A stretch of 64,000 bases of DNA, taken from NCBI GenBank assembly GCA_033557465.1, contig CM066033.1:705221637-705285636 (forward strand). Direction: 5' to 3'. The position numbers and the translations under genes are program-made. The number at the start of each line of letters is the position of its first letter. The stretch's first letter is position 1. The DNA is from Ichthyophis bannanicus (taxonomy: Eukaryota > Chordata > Amphibia > Gymnophiona > Ichthyophiidae). Below are positions 1 through 10,172 of the stretch, piece after piece. Below the pieces are notes generated by a model. It was given only the letters and a program-made list of their open reading frames with translations. It was not told where the DNA came from and made no database searches.

Positions 1-1051
1 TGTGGTGGATGGGGTCACACCTCGGCCGGGTGTTTGCTCATCCGGTGTAACCTTTGCGGGGAGTTGGGCCACCCCTTTGCCCGCTGCCCCTCCGCATCAC
101 ACAATGGACCGGGGGGGGGATGTCGTCGCCCCACCTCAGGCTCCTGTGCGGGAGGAGGTTGTGGAGGACCCTCTCCCTCAGGAGGAGTCCGGGGGCCCTA
201 GGGTGGAGGAGTCCATCGAGCCGAGGGAGCCACCAGGGGGAGGGGATTTGGGTAGGATGGAGGAGAGGGTTGATGTGGTGGAGGTTGCTGTTTCATGGCA
301 GGATAGTGGGTCGCGGGTGGTGCCACCTCAGGAATGGACCACTGTCCCTTCTAAGGGTGGCAAGTCCAAAAGGAAGAAACGGGAGACATCCCCATTGCCG
401 GATGAAGTGCCCGTGTTGGACAGCAACCGTTTCATCTTTTTGGCTGCTGATGCGGCTGAGGCGGATGAGGGCTTGCCTGTGGAGGCAGGGCCCCCTGTGC
501 GGCGCTCAGAGTGGTTAGCGGCGGAGGCGGCCCCTCTTCCTCAGCGACGGCCTCCGAAAATATCGAAGGCGCGCTGCGGTCAGGGTCCTCCAATCAGTGT
601 GGATACTGGCGCCCGACGGGTGAGGGAGGACGGGCTTTTGCCCCCGCAGTTGGGTGCTGGTCCTTCGCAGGAGCCCCCTGCTGACCCGGCCGTCCCAGCC
701 TCCCCCGTGGGGGTGGGCACTGGTCCGTTGTCTCATTCTTTGTCCGGGGAGGGCGAGGCAGCACCGGTGGTGGACCCCACGGAGGAGATCATTCCTCCAA
801 CCCCTGACCTGTCTGTGCCCCCTCGCCCCATGGGGGCTGGGTTAGCCCCTGCGACAGCTTTGCCTGGTGGTCCCAGGGGCACCAGCACCTCCTGGGGTGA
901 CAGGGTCGGGCAGGAGGAGGAGGAGATCCTCGAGGTGGTCAACGTGGACCGCGAGGAGTTGCTCCAGCTCGCGGGCTTGTCCTGCATGCGGGATTCCGGG
1001 GATCCAGGGTTTGGTGAGAAGAGGAGGAAAGGGTCACTGCACACGAAATAG
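1..1051 (+). pseudogene. LINE ORF1 (gag-like, zinc knuckle), partial and frameshifted
   Basis: This is the C-terminal part of a LINE ORF1, an RNA-binding protein of the retrotransposition particle. A CCHC zinc knuckle (C-x2-C-x4-H-x4-C) is encoded at 46-87 in frame 1. The frame then changes to frame 2 at the G-run near 112-118 and stays open to the TAG at 1049-1051. The downstream part is rich in Pro, Glu and Gly with a basic KSKRKKR patch (around 367-390) that could act as a nuclear signal. Zinc knuckles in ORF1 are known from Tx1-clade elements. The frameshift lies in a homopolymer, so a sequencing error is possible. The N-terminus is outside the window. Confidence 0.65.
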
Positions 1052-1053
1052 GC

Positions 1054-4000
1054 ATGGCGTGCACTCCTGCGTTCTCGTGTGCCACTATCAATGTGGCCAG
1101 CATTTTGACAGACCAGGCGCGGGCAACGGCCTATGATTTTCTTTCTACGAGTGGGCTGGATGTCATCTTTTTGCAGGAGACCAGGCTCACCTCGCTCGCT
1201 AGCCTTCATCAGGCGAAGCGGGAGTGGAGGTGGGGTCCTTCGTACTGGTCACTTGCGGCCCAGCCCTACGCAGGAGTGGCGGTTTTGTTCACGTCTCACA
1301 GATTTCAGGTGCAGTATGTGTGGGAACTGGAGCAGGGCCGGTGTTTGCTCTTAGACGGCTACTGCAGGCCCCATCGGTTTCGTTTCGTGGTGGTGTGGTC
1401 TACGGCCCCCAGTCTAAGTTGGTGCGGAAGACCCTGTTTCGGGTCATCCGCCCCTACTTATACACCTCCCGTTTGGTGGTCCTCGCCAGGGATTTCAACA
1501 CCACCACCCTGTTGCAGGACCGAGGGGGGGAGCGTTGCCCACCCAGTTACGAGGGCCTCTTTTTGGCCGAGATGACCCGGACGGCTGACCTAGTGGATGT
1601 CTTCCACCGGGCTTTCCACGGTCGCCGGGTTTCACCTACTACCATGGGACCTGCAGGAGTCGTATCGATCGGATATATGTGAGTGCCCGGGTGGAGTGTT
1701 CCCCTCCGCAGTTGCAGGCGGTTGACTTTTCGGACCACTGCGTCCTCTCCGTGTCCTTCTTGGCTAACCACGAGGAGCTCAGCAGGGGTCCTGGCCTGTG
1801 GCGCCTGAATGTGCAGTTGTTGGCAACATCAGAGGTGTCCAGGAGTTCTTGGCCTTTCTCGCAGATCAGGAGACCCTGTTGGGTGTTTTTCCTTCCCGTG
1901 GTGCTTGGTGGGATGAGGTGAAAACGCGTGCCCGCCAATTCTTCCGTTCCCGGGGTACCTCCATGGCTCGATCCCGCTACCTCACTGAAGGTCGCTGGAT
2001 CGTTTGGTATCCCGAGGGGCAGCGCGGGAGGAGGTGGAAGAGGTGTGCGTCCAGCTCCGTGGCCTGCTTTATGATCGCCATGCCTCCCTATGCTTCGAGG
2101 GGGCGGCCGGTGGGGTCGCCACTCCAGACCCTTTCCTGAATTGCAGGGAGAGGGTTAGGCGTCGGGAGGTCATGGCCCTGCGGGGCGAGGACGGTACCCT
2201 TCATACCTCCCAGGAGGACCTTTTGCGGATGGTGGGGGACTACTTCTCGGACCTGTTTGGGGATCGCCCCGTGGACCTCACTCCTATCCGAGAGTACCTG
2301 GGCCTTCCCCCGGTGTATTCGGCTGTGGTCCAGGCACAGGTTGCTGCACTCGCTGCTCCGATTCAGCAGGTGGAGGTGGAGAGGGCGATTCGTGCCATGC
2401 CGTTGGGGAAGGTGCCTGGGCGTGATGGACTCCCAGTGGAGTCCTATCGCACTTTCATCTCCCAGCTGGCCCCCTTCCTGACCTCCCTGTTTCAGGAGAT
2501 TATGGACACGGGGTTTCTCCCGCGGTCATTTCGCGAGTCTGACCTGCTGCTGCTCTCCAAGGGGAAGGACGATAGCTCCTTGGACTTTTGGCGGCCGCTC
2601 TTTCTGAACGCGGACCGGAAGATCCTGGCCAAGTGTTTGGCCAACCGACTGGTGGAGGTGTCGGGCGTTTTGCTGTCCCCTTCCCAGTATTGTTCCGTTC
2701 AGGGGAGAGGGGTTCTGGACGCTGTCGCCACAGTCCAGGTGGTGGTGGAGAGAGGCCGGTCGCTCCAACAGGACCATTGGTTGGTCTCCTTGGACCAGTC
2801 CAAAGCCTTCGATCGAGTCAGTCACCGGTACCTGTGGGTGGTGCTCCAGCACTTCGGCCTCCCCGCAGGTTTCCTCTTCGTCTTGCAGGTGCTGTACCGA
2901 GGGGGGGTGAGCTTCCCGTTTATTAACGGGTGGCTCGGTCGGCCGTTTTGTGTCGCCTCGGGGGTATGGCAGGGGTGCCCTTTGAGCCCCCTGCTGTATG
3001 TCTTCTCCCTCGACCCCTTCCTCCGGAGATTGTCCTCAGGTGGGTTGCGGGGCCTGGAGGCGCCTGGTGCGCCCCCGGTGACTGTCGTTGCCTACGCTGA
3101 CGACATCTCAGTTTACGTGGACGGCACTGAAGGGGTGGAGGCCCTGCGGGAGGCCGTGGAGGAGTACTCGGAGGTAGCCCACTCTGTTGTCAACCACAGC
3201 AAGTGCCAGACGCTGTGGTTGGGCCCCTCGGAGGCCTCCCCGCCTTCCTGTGCCCCCTTTCCTCCTCCCGTGGGGGAGGTCCGCGTTTTGGGCCTCGTCT
3301 TCGGGTCGGAGGACTGTGCGGTGTCCAATTGGGATCGTTGTCTTGAGACTGCACGGTGTCGGGTGCTGCGGTGGAGGTGTACGTTTGAGGAGAAGATCAA
3401 ATTCCTCGGGACGTTTCTGCTTCCCCTCTTTCTGCACGTGGCCACGGTCTTCGTTCTTCCGTCGTCCCGTCAGGCGTCTGTTAGTGCTGTCTTTTTCTGT
3501 TTTCTGTAGGGTAACCGCCTGAACCCTGTCCAGCGCAACATTGTTTGCCTGGATCGGGCACAGGGGGTTTAGGTATGTTGCACTCCCTTGTCTTCCTGTC
3601 AGTCTTGTCTATGGCGTTTCACTTGGGTAGGATGCGGGAAGGGGGGGGTTTGGTGGGTGGCCTCCTATCGGGGGTGGTTCTCCCGCTTCTGGGAGCAGTG
3701 GGAGGGGGTGTCCTCGGTCCCACGTGTGCGTCGGAGTGGGGAACAGGCCCCATCGTACGTTTTTGCGATGGTGGGGCTCATTCGGCGGTGGGGGGTGACC
3801 GACCCGCTCGCCCAGTCCTTGGGGCGGAAAGGATTGTACCGGATGGTACTCGCCTCCCACTTTCAACCACGGTGGGCCCTGCGGGACTGTCCAGCGGATG
3901 TGATGCAGCAGGGCCTTCGGCATTTGAACTCCCCTCGGCTGCCGAAGAAGGTTCGGGATGTGGCCTGGTTGTCTTTCCACGGGCGTTTGTACGTGAGGGA

Positions 4001-4424
4001 CAACCTCAAGTACAGGTCACAGGCCGAGCGGGTCTGTCCGAGGGCAGGGTGTGAAGGGCAGACGGAGACCATGGACCATTTCCTCCGGCAGTGCCCCTTC
4101 AATGTGGAAGCCTGCCGGTTGGTGTCCGCTGCTCTTCACCTGCGTGATCTTTCCCTCCTCACGTATGCGGAGTGGGTGTACGGGGCCTGGTCCTTTCCTC
4201 TAAGGCAGGACTCCTGGACCCTCTACCTCGTCACAGCAGTAGTGCGCTACCACCTGTGGCAAGCGCGCTGTCATGTCTCGGCCCGGGGGTTGGTCCTGCC
4301 TCTCGACGAGGTGGTGCGGGATATTTTGGAGGAAGTGTCCGGCATGGCGCAACGCGAAAGGCGGGTGGTGGAGGCCCATCGTTGGGAGCGTCTGTGGCGT
4401 CACCTCACCCTCCGCCCCCCGTGA
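1054..4424 (+). pseudogene. LINE ORF2: endonuclease plus reverse transcriptase, multiply frameshifted
   Basis: ORF2 begins two bases after the ORF1 stop. The endonuclease is read across three frames: start at 1054, shift near 1395, shift near 1655. The RIDRIYVS and SDH motifs near 1660-1740 complete it. More shifts occur near 1800 and 2000. From 2004 to 3509 a long open stretch holds the reverse transcriptase: the GRDGLPVE region, the DQSKAFDRVSH motif A, the GCPLSPLL motif B and the YADD catalytic box at 3093-3104. A stop at 3507-3509 and a small indel separate the C-terminal part. That part carries a Cys-Cys-His-Cys finger at 4035-4094 and ends at 4424. Family function is target-primed reverse transcription in the nucleus. 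The copy is inactive. Confidence 0.85.
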
Positions 4425-4438
4425 GGGGGAGGTTTACC

Positions 4439-4563
4439 TTGGGGTTCTTCTTTGTTAGGGATTTGGGGTTGTTTTTCTCCCGGGGGGTGGGGGTGCGGGA
4501 AAAAAGGGGGAGGGTTTCCATGGGGTTCTTCCTTGTTAGGGATTTGGGGTTGTTTTCCTCCCA
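4439..4563 (+). repeat. Direct repeat in LINE 3' UTR
   Basis: Two copies of a roughly 43-base block (GGGTTCTTCYTTGTTAGGG followed by a TTGGGGTTG stretch) lie at about 4439-4483 and 4521-4563. They are separated by a G-rich spacer. They follow the ORF2 stop directly, so this is a short tandem duplication in the 3' UTR. Confidence 0.7.
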
Positions 4564-4565
4564 GT

Positions 4566-4993
4566 GGGAGGGGGGGGGGTACGCTGGTGCTGCAGTTTTG
4601 AGGCGGTTTGACCATTCGTCCGCTCTCCCTCTCTCCTTGGGGGATGGATTTCCCAATTGTTTTGTGTAACAGTTTTCTTCGTTTTGTGTGCATCCCGCTC
4701 TGCTGTCTGGTGTTGCAGGGCAGCACTGGGTTCTGTTTATTCTTTGGTTTGTATCTTTGGTTTTGTTTTGGTGGGCTTTTGTTGGGGAAGGGCTGGATTT
4801 GCCTTTATGTTTTTGTTTGGGGGGGTGGGGGTTTTGCTTTTGCTATGTTTGTTTTGATATGTTTTCTTTGTGGGAAGGATGGGGATGGGGCAGGGCAGGG
4901 AGCTGCTGCTCCTTCTTAGAGGCGGGGGTGGGGACGGGGGAATATGCATTTTTGGGCATGATTGGATTGGGGGTTTGGCAGTCCTCAACAGTG
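4566..4993 (+). other. G/T-rich LINE 3' UTR, no gene
   Basis: This is G- and T-rich sequence without a credible coding frame. Small ORFs on both strands have low-complexity translations. It is the 3' UTR upstream of the insertion at 4994. Its last 14 bases are one copy of the target-site duplication. Confidence 0.6.
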
Positions 4994-5028
4994 TTTAGGT
5001 CTAATTTTTCCGAGGGTTAATAGATCTA

Positions 5029-5699
5029 TATTGTAACTGGTGCCCTCAAAAATTGATGAGAAAGTTTGCCTGGATAGGTCCTATTTCATTTTGTCATTGC
5101 CTGTGCTCTAAAATGCAATATCAACTGATTTTTTCTTTTTATCTTTTTTTCTCTTTTTTTCTTCTTATGTAGTACCGGTTATAATACAGACACTACAATA
5201 TTAATAAGCATGCATCATCATTCATAAAAGTAGATCTAGTGCAGGTCTCAGACTAACACTGGCAGTGCTTATTTGCATATATCAAAAAGCAACATGCCTT
5301 CACGCATCAACGACCTTCTCAGCACTTGTCTACTAACAGGAAAAAATTAGCACAGATTAACTTCTGTCTCAACACGTCCTATCAGAGACTTTCTTCAATC
5401 TTTTTCAACGTATATTTGTACATGTTGTTTATAATGTAAGATTGTGCTTATCTTTTTAATGTGAAGTTGTTAAATCACCCCGACGCCACCAAAAGGGTAC
5501 CGCAAAAATGCGTTTCGTATCTCTTCCTCAGGGGGGATATTTTACTTCATCGCACGATCTAAAAAACAACAAGGGGGTAATGGATTCAACAGTGCATAAT
5601 GCACACATGCTAATGTATTTTCTCCATGATAGAAACAAAATTTCGACCCCAGAAGGAATGCATTAATGTTCAGTTGATGTTGACCAATCTATATGTTTT
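5029..5699 (+). repeat. Left arm of 671-bp inverted repeat
   Basis: The arm pairs with 6302-6972. Both outer ends read TATTGTAACTGG (right arm in reverse complement) and both inner ends read CTATATGTTTT before diverging. Equal arm lengths mean no net indels, and the few visible differences are single bases. Confidence 0.9.
5474..5537 (-). ncRNA. Hammerhead ribozyme-like motif (left arm)
   Basis: Mirror copy of the motif at 6464-6527, on the minus strand. All core bases are conserved. The loop of stem III differs by one base (GCGG instead of GTGG), so the motif has been retained in both arms. Confidence 0.45.
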
Positions 5700-5810
5700 C
5701 TTGTTTGTGCTATGTCGGGGTGGGTGGGGTTTTGGGGGTGTGGGTCTTGTTTGGGTTGCCTGTTTTTGATTTTTGTATGTCTTTTTGTTGCCTGTGTCTA
5801 ATAAACAAAA
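5696..5810 (+). repeat. 115-bp copy of the host LINE 3' end inside the inverted repeat
   Basis: These 115 bases are identical to 7509-7623, the terminal segment of the surrounding LINE with its TAATAAACAAAA tail. The copy begins exactly at the inner end of the left arm, sharing TTTT with it. It looks like an extremely 5'-truncated LINE insertion or a template-switch product. Confidence 0.9.
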
Positions 5811-6301
5811 TCACGAGCACAATCTTTGTTAACGCTAGAACAAAAATGGATTTTCAGATTAGCTACTACTGGCAACAAAGGTTTAAATAATGCAATCGAA
5901 TGGAGAGCTTGTATCTAATGTTGGTTAAGCTTACTACGTATTTCATATCTGGAAATAGTAAACTCTATCAGAGCCAATTCATTGGCCACATAGGACGATA
6001 TTATTACCCAATTCAAACAATTTTGAGCAAGTCTGTGTGTGTAACATTCAAGACAACGTTGGACAGTTTTTTTTAGGTAGGAGTTTAGATTGGTGGATAA
6101 CAAGGAATCAAAGGAAACAGGCATCAGACCATTGGTTAAAACAAACATGACATCACCATTTAAATCAGCTGTTCACAGGTAACTCGCATGCGCGGCGTTC
6201 TGTGACCGGTTGATGAATGAGTTTCAAGAAGATATGTTGGAGAAGCCACAGAAAATGAGCATTTGCGCTTCATTTTAAGGTAGAAATTATGTTTTCAAAT
6301 T
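5811..6301. other. Loop of inverted-repeat element, no recognised gene
   Basis: AT-rich unique sequence. A 77-codon minus-strand frame at 5915-6148 has no motif I recognise. There are no flanking signals to support it as a gene. Confidence 0.5.
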
Positions 6302-6972
6302 AAAACATATAGATTGGTCAACATCAACTGAACATTAATGCATTCCTTCTGGGGTCGAAATTTTGTTTCTATCATGGAGAAAATACATTAGCATGTGTGC
6401 ATTATGCACTGTTGAATCCATTACCCCCTTGTTGTTTTTTAGATCGTGCGATGAAGTAAAATATCCCCCCTGAGGAAGAGATACGAAACGCATTTTTGTG
6501 GTACCCTTTTGGTGGCGTCGGGGTGATTTAACAACTTCACATTAAAAAGATAAGCACAATCTTACATTATAAACAACATGTACAAATATACGTTGAAAAA
6601 GATTGAAGAAAGTCTCTGATAGTACGTGTTGAGACAGAAGTTAATCTGTGCTAATTTTTTCCTGTTAGTAGACAAGTGCTGAGAAGGTCGTTGATGCGTG
6701 AAGGCATGTTGCTTTTTGATATATGCAAATAAGCACTGCCAGTGTTAGTCTGAGACCTGCACTAGATCTACTTTTATGAATGATGATGCATGCTTATTAA
6801 TATTGTAGTGTCTGTATTATAACCGGTACTACATAAGAAGAAAAAAAGAAAAAAAAAGATAAAAAGAAAAAATCAGTTGATATTGCATTTTAGAGCACAG
6901 GCAACGACAAAATGAAATAGGACCTATCCAGGCAAACTTTCTCATCAATTTTTGAGGGCACCAGTTACAATA
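6302..6972 (-). repeat. Right arm of 671-bp inverted repeat
   Basis: Reverse complement of 5029-5699. The near-identity of the arms implies a single recent origin or gene conversion between them. Confidence 0.9.
6464..6527 (+). ncRNA. Hammerhead ribozyme-like motif (right arm)
   Basis: The conserved core is present in order: CTGAGGA (6470-6476, fits CUGANGA) and GAAA (6485-6488). A stem III follows, in which ACGC (6488-6491) pairs with GCGT (6515-6518). The presumed cleavage base is C6519. Stem I pairs the C-run at 6466-6469 with GGGG at 6520-6523. Stem II is weak: only one G:C pair is obvious in AGAGATAC. In Penelope-like elements such ribozymes sit in the terminal repeats and process the transcript. 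Activity here is uncertain because of stem II. Confidence 0.45.
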
Positions 6973-6988
6973 CAAGTCCTCAACAGTG

Positions 6989-7442
6989 GACATTAGGGAT
7001 ATGGCTCTGGACATTGCCTGGACTGCTGTGGGTTGTTGTTGGGGTGGGGGGGGGGGGTTGGGATGGATATGAATATGGCTTGGACTGTTGTGGGTTGTTG
7101 AGGGGGGAGGGGGTTGGGATGGACATGGACATTGCATGGACTGTTGTGGGTTGTTGATGGAGGAGGGGGTTGGGATGGATATGAATATTGCATGGACTGA
7201 TGTGGGTTGGTGTTGGGGGGGGGTTGGGATGGATATGAATAATGCTTGGACTGTTGTGGGTTGTTGATGGGGGAGGGGGTTGGGATGGACATGGACATTG
7301 CATGGACTGATGTGGGTTGGTGTTGGGGGGGGTTGGGATGGATATGAATATTGCTTGGACTGTTGTGGGTTGTTGATGGGGGAGGGGGTTGGGATGGACA
7401 TGGACATTGCATGGACTGATGTGGGTTGGTGTTGGGGGGGGT
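6989..7442 (+). repeat. Minisatellite in LINE 3' UTR, 53-57-bp units
   Basis: At least seven units begin with TTGGGATGG (near 7058, 7113, 7169, 7223, 7279, 7332, 7388), with a degenerate unit before them. Two unit types recur: one with GGACATGGACATTGCATGGACTG and one with GGATATGAATATTGCTTGGACTG (described here only by these variable bases). Length changes come from the G-run at the unit end. Long Pro/Ser/His-rich frames on the minus strand are by-products. Confidence 0.9.
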
Positions 7443-7641
7443 AGGCACGTGAGTTGGTTGCTGGGTTTGGTGGTGGGTTAGGGGAGGTGGGTCACGGGGG
7501 GGGTTCAGTTTTCTTGTTTGTGCTATGTCGGGGTGGGTGGGGTTTTGGGGGTGTGGGTCTTGTTTGGGTTGCCTGTTTTTGATTTTTGTATGTCTTTTTG
7601 TTGCCTGTGTCTAATAAACAAAAATTTCCACTCATATCACC

Positions 7642-7920
7642 TTGCTCGAGTATTTCAAGTCTGGGAAACACCAGACAGACCTTTTTGCAAGTCCACAGAA
7701 TGCCAAACTTCCCCGGTACTGTTCCAGACTTCCAGCTCAAAATTGTCAGGCGAGGGATGCATTCCTGCTCCATTGGGGCCAGGATTTTCTCTATGCCTTC
7801 CCACCAATTCCCCTAATTCCTAAGACCTTATTCAAACTCCAGAGAGACAGAGGTCGCATGATACTCATAGCTCCCTGTTGGCCAAGGCAAACATGGTATC
7901 CTCTTCTCTTAGTTCTCTCC
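7642..7920 (+). pseudogene. DIRS pol C-terminus (end of RNase H region), partial
   Basis: The frame reads TDLFASPQNAKLPRYCSR and, further on, FLLHWGQDFLYAFPPIPL and LIAPCWPRQTWYP. The same blocks occur in the DIRS at 39640-39870 (LFASPGNMQLPQFCSR, LLYAFPPTPL). This is the region after the RNase H catalytic part of DIRS pol. A frameshift is visible at the start: the HLARVFQVW block is in another frame. It overlaps the recombinase ORF, as is usual in DIRS elements. Confidence 0.75.
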
Positions 7921-9060
7921 AGAGCCACTCCTCTGGAGTTGGGGAGTGCTCCGGATCTTCTGTCCCAGAACAACGGATCCCTACTACACCCCAATCCCCA
8001 GTCCCTTCATCTCAAGGCCTGTCTACTCAAGGCATAGAATTTCAAGATCTAGGCCTTTCACAACAAGGGAAGGATATTCTAGCTTCCAGAAAACCTTCCA
8101 CAAGGAGTTCTTACGCTTTTAAGTGGAAGAGGTTCTCAGTCTGGTGTTTCCAGAGGGGACTTAATCCCCTCTTGGTACCAGTAGAGTCCCTTCTGGACTA
8201 TCTCCTTCACTTATCAGCTTCTGGTCTCAAGACAAATTCTGTTAGAGTCCATCTTAGTGCTATTGCTGCATCTCATAAACCCTTCGATGGACAACCAATT
8301 TCCTCTCATCCTCTTGTTTCAAGATTTATGAGGGGTCTCCTTTTAACAAAACCTCCCATCAAACCACCTCCAGTGGCATGGGATCTTAATCTTGTTCTGG
8401 GTCAACTCATGAAGCCACCCTTTGAACCTTTAGCTACTTTGGAGCTAAAGTTTCTTTCATGGAAAGTCATTTTCCTAATTGCTATCACTTCTGCAAGGCG
8501 CATTAGTGAACTGCAGGCTTTAGTGGCTGACCCACCTTATATGAGGTTTCATCATGACAAAGTAGTCTTGAGGACTCATCTTCATTTTATGCCAAAGGTG
8601 GTATCACCTTTTCATTTAAACCAATCGGTTTATCTCCCAGTCTTCTTTCCTAGGCCTCATGCCTCCAGCGTGGAAAGAAGTCTTCATACCTTAGATTGTA
8701 AACGGGCTCTGGCTTTTTATCTTCACAGAACTCAGCCATTTAGAAAGTCTTCTCAACTTTTTCTGGCTTTTGACTCTAGTCATTTAGGACTTCCAGTCAC
8801 TAAGAGAATTCTCTCTAAGTGGATTGCAGACTGTATTTCCTTTACTTATCAGAGTAAAGGAATCCCTCTTGAAGGCCATGTCACGGCTCATAATGTCAGA
8901 GCCATGGCAGCCTCAACAGCTAATCTTCATTCAGTTGCTATTGATGAGATCTAGAAAGCAGCAACATAGGCTTCTGTACATACTTTCACTGCCCACTATT
9001 GTTTAGACAAGGACTCCCGTCGGGATGCCTTGTTCAGTCAGGCTGTTCTACAGCATCTCT
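7878..9060 (+). pseudogene. DIRS tyrosine recombinase, two nonsense codons
   Basis: The enzyme integrates the circular DIRS intermediate by site-specific recombination and makes no target duplication. The SAM-like N-terminal core-binding part starts near TRSSYAFKWKRFSVW (about 8100). The catalytic Arg lies in SARRISELQ (8490-8516). The H-x-x-R box is at 8889-8900. The nucleophile Tyr is at 8997-8999 in the HYC motif. TAG codons at 8952-8954 and 8967-8969 fall between H-x-x-R and Tyr. The second stands where the other DIRS copy has Trp (TGG to TAG). Apart from these the frame is intact, so inactivation looks recent. Confidence 0.85.
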
Positions 9061-9179
9061 TCCATTCCTAGATCAATTCCTTCCCACCATCCACTCTTGG
9101 ATGCCTGAGGTCCCTGGGAGGAAGCATGGCCCATCTTACATAGATCCGCAACATGCTGGGGTCATCCCTAGGCATTTTT

Positions 9180-9570
9180 AGCTGGGGAGTCCCTATATGT
9201 GAAGACTACATTCCTGCTTGTTCCTGGAGATAGCGTAGTTACTCACCTGTAACAGGTGATCTCCGAGAACAGCAGGAATAAGTCTTCACAACCCACCCAC
9301 CTCCCCTAGGAGTTGTCTTTCTCTCTCTTTCTATTTTTCTTCTACTTCTCTCCTTTGGTCTCAGCTTTCAACTCAACTGAAGTGAGAGAGATAGTTGGGT
9401 GGGAAGGCAGCGTGCATGCGTGGTGGGATGCTCCCAAAAGCTTTCCTTTTGGACGCTCGGGAGTGTTCCCGCACAGGCTCCGTCGGTGTCGACGGTACCC
9501 ATATGTGAAGACTTATTCCTGCTGTTCCCAGAGATCACTTGTTACAGGTGAGTAACTACGCTTTCCCAGG
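9180..9570 (+). repeat. DIRS A 3' terminal and internal complementary region
   Basis: The block TAGTTACTCACCTGTAACAG (9236-9255) with the following AACAGCAGGAATAAGTC recurs in inverted form at 9495-9560 (GACTTATTCCTGCTGTTCCC, ending GTGAGTAACTACGC). The same two-part layout ends the DIRS at 41187-41575, so this marks the 3' terminus. Confidence 0.75.
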
Positions 9571-10095
9571 GATGATAATACCCTAACAAGGGGCAACTCC
9601 ATTTAGGTATGTCTAGGTCTGATCTAGAGTCATTCAAAAGGACTGGGTATCCAGAACTATTATAGTGTAACAATTCATAATCATGCACTTATTTCTCTTG
9701 TGTTGACACTAATTGAACTACTGAAATATAAAAAGTCCCATTTGAGAAAATATTTTACCAGGTGGAGGACTTATGTATCATTACTGTTTTACCAATCTCC
9801 TACCTTTTTCTTTGTATTTTGAGCTGTGAAACAAAGTGGAGGGGATTTAATTTTAATTAATTAAATTTTATTAATTTAATTAATTTAATTTTAATTAAAA
9901 GCTGTCACAAAACTCCTGAAAAGTTCTAGACCTAGCTTGTAGCAGAAATCCATGTTAGGTGGCTGTCACCTTTGGAGGCAAACAGCACTATCTGAAAGGT
10001 TAAAGTGTTTTGTGACTGGATGTAAGTGTGACTCAAAAGTATTTGGGTGTTCTCCATGACTTTCCCAAGATTCTGAATGCAGCACTGCTTCACTA
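9571..10095. other. Unassigned low-copy-like sequence
   Basis: No ORF of note and no recognisable repeat family. An AATT/TTAA palindromic block at about 9846-9900 is built of TTAATTAA units and would form hairpins. Confidence 0.5.
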
Positions 10096-10172
10096 ACAAT
10101 AATATGCCATAAATATGCCATAATATGCCATAAATATGCCATAATATGCCATAATATGCCATAATATGCCAC
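10096..10172 (+). repeat. Short tandem repeat, ATATGCCATA(A)
   Basis: Seven to eight 9-11-base units of ATATGCCATA with an optional extra A. The array abuts the truncated 5' end of the following L2-like LINE. Confidence 0.9.

Larger units (their letters stand above)
4994..6974 (+). mobile_element. Inverted-repeat retroelement, candidate Penelope-like
   Basis: The insertion is flanked by an exact 14-bp direct repeat (AGTCCTCAACAGTG at 4980-4993 and 6975-6988). It consists of two arms of 671 bp in head-to-head orientation (5029-5699 and 6302-6972) around a loop of about 600 bp. On the left, 35 bases lie between the duplication and the arm. On the right the arm almost touches it. This asymmetry suits a retroelement better than a cut-and-paste element. 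Each arm carries a hammerhead-ribozyme-like core, a known feature of Penelope-like elements. No RT or GIY-YIG domain is visible, so the class is inferred from the ribozyme-like motif and arm layout only. Confidence 0.4.
1..7623 (+). mobile_element. Tx1/L1-type non-LTR retrotransposon, 5'-incomplete
   Basis: The element has two adjacent ORFs, an ORF1 with a CCHC zinc knuckle and an ORF2 with an apurinic-type endonuclease, a reverse transcriptase and a C-terminal CCHC. This arrangement is typical of the Tx1/L1 group. The 3' UTR continues to an AATAAA-like tail (7613-7623) but is split by another element inserted at 4994-6974, flanked by a 14-bp duplication (4980-4993 and 6975-6988). The 5' end lies outside the window. 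Several frameshifts make the copy inactive. DIRS sequence starts directly after the tail, so this LINE probably inserted into a DIRS element whose left part is upstream of the window. Confidence 0.8.
7624..9570 (+). mobile_element. DIRS retrotransposon A, 3' half
   Basis: The order RNase H end, tyrosine recombinase, then inverted and split terminal repeat is the DIRS layout. The left part is missing because the LINE ends at 7623. It shows clear protein similarity to the second DIRS at 36528-41575 over both the RNase H tail and the recombinase. The recombinase is broken only by two TAG codons. Confidence 0.85.

Noticed and set aside
6829..7448. Minus-strand frames rich in Pro/Ser/His up to 192 codons
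   Set aside because: They run through the 53-57-bp minisatellite, so the open frame is a by-product of unit length and composition.
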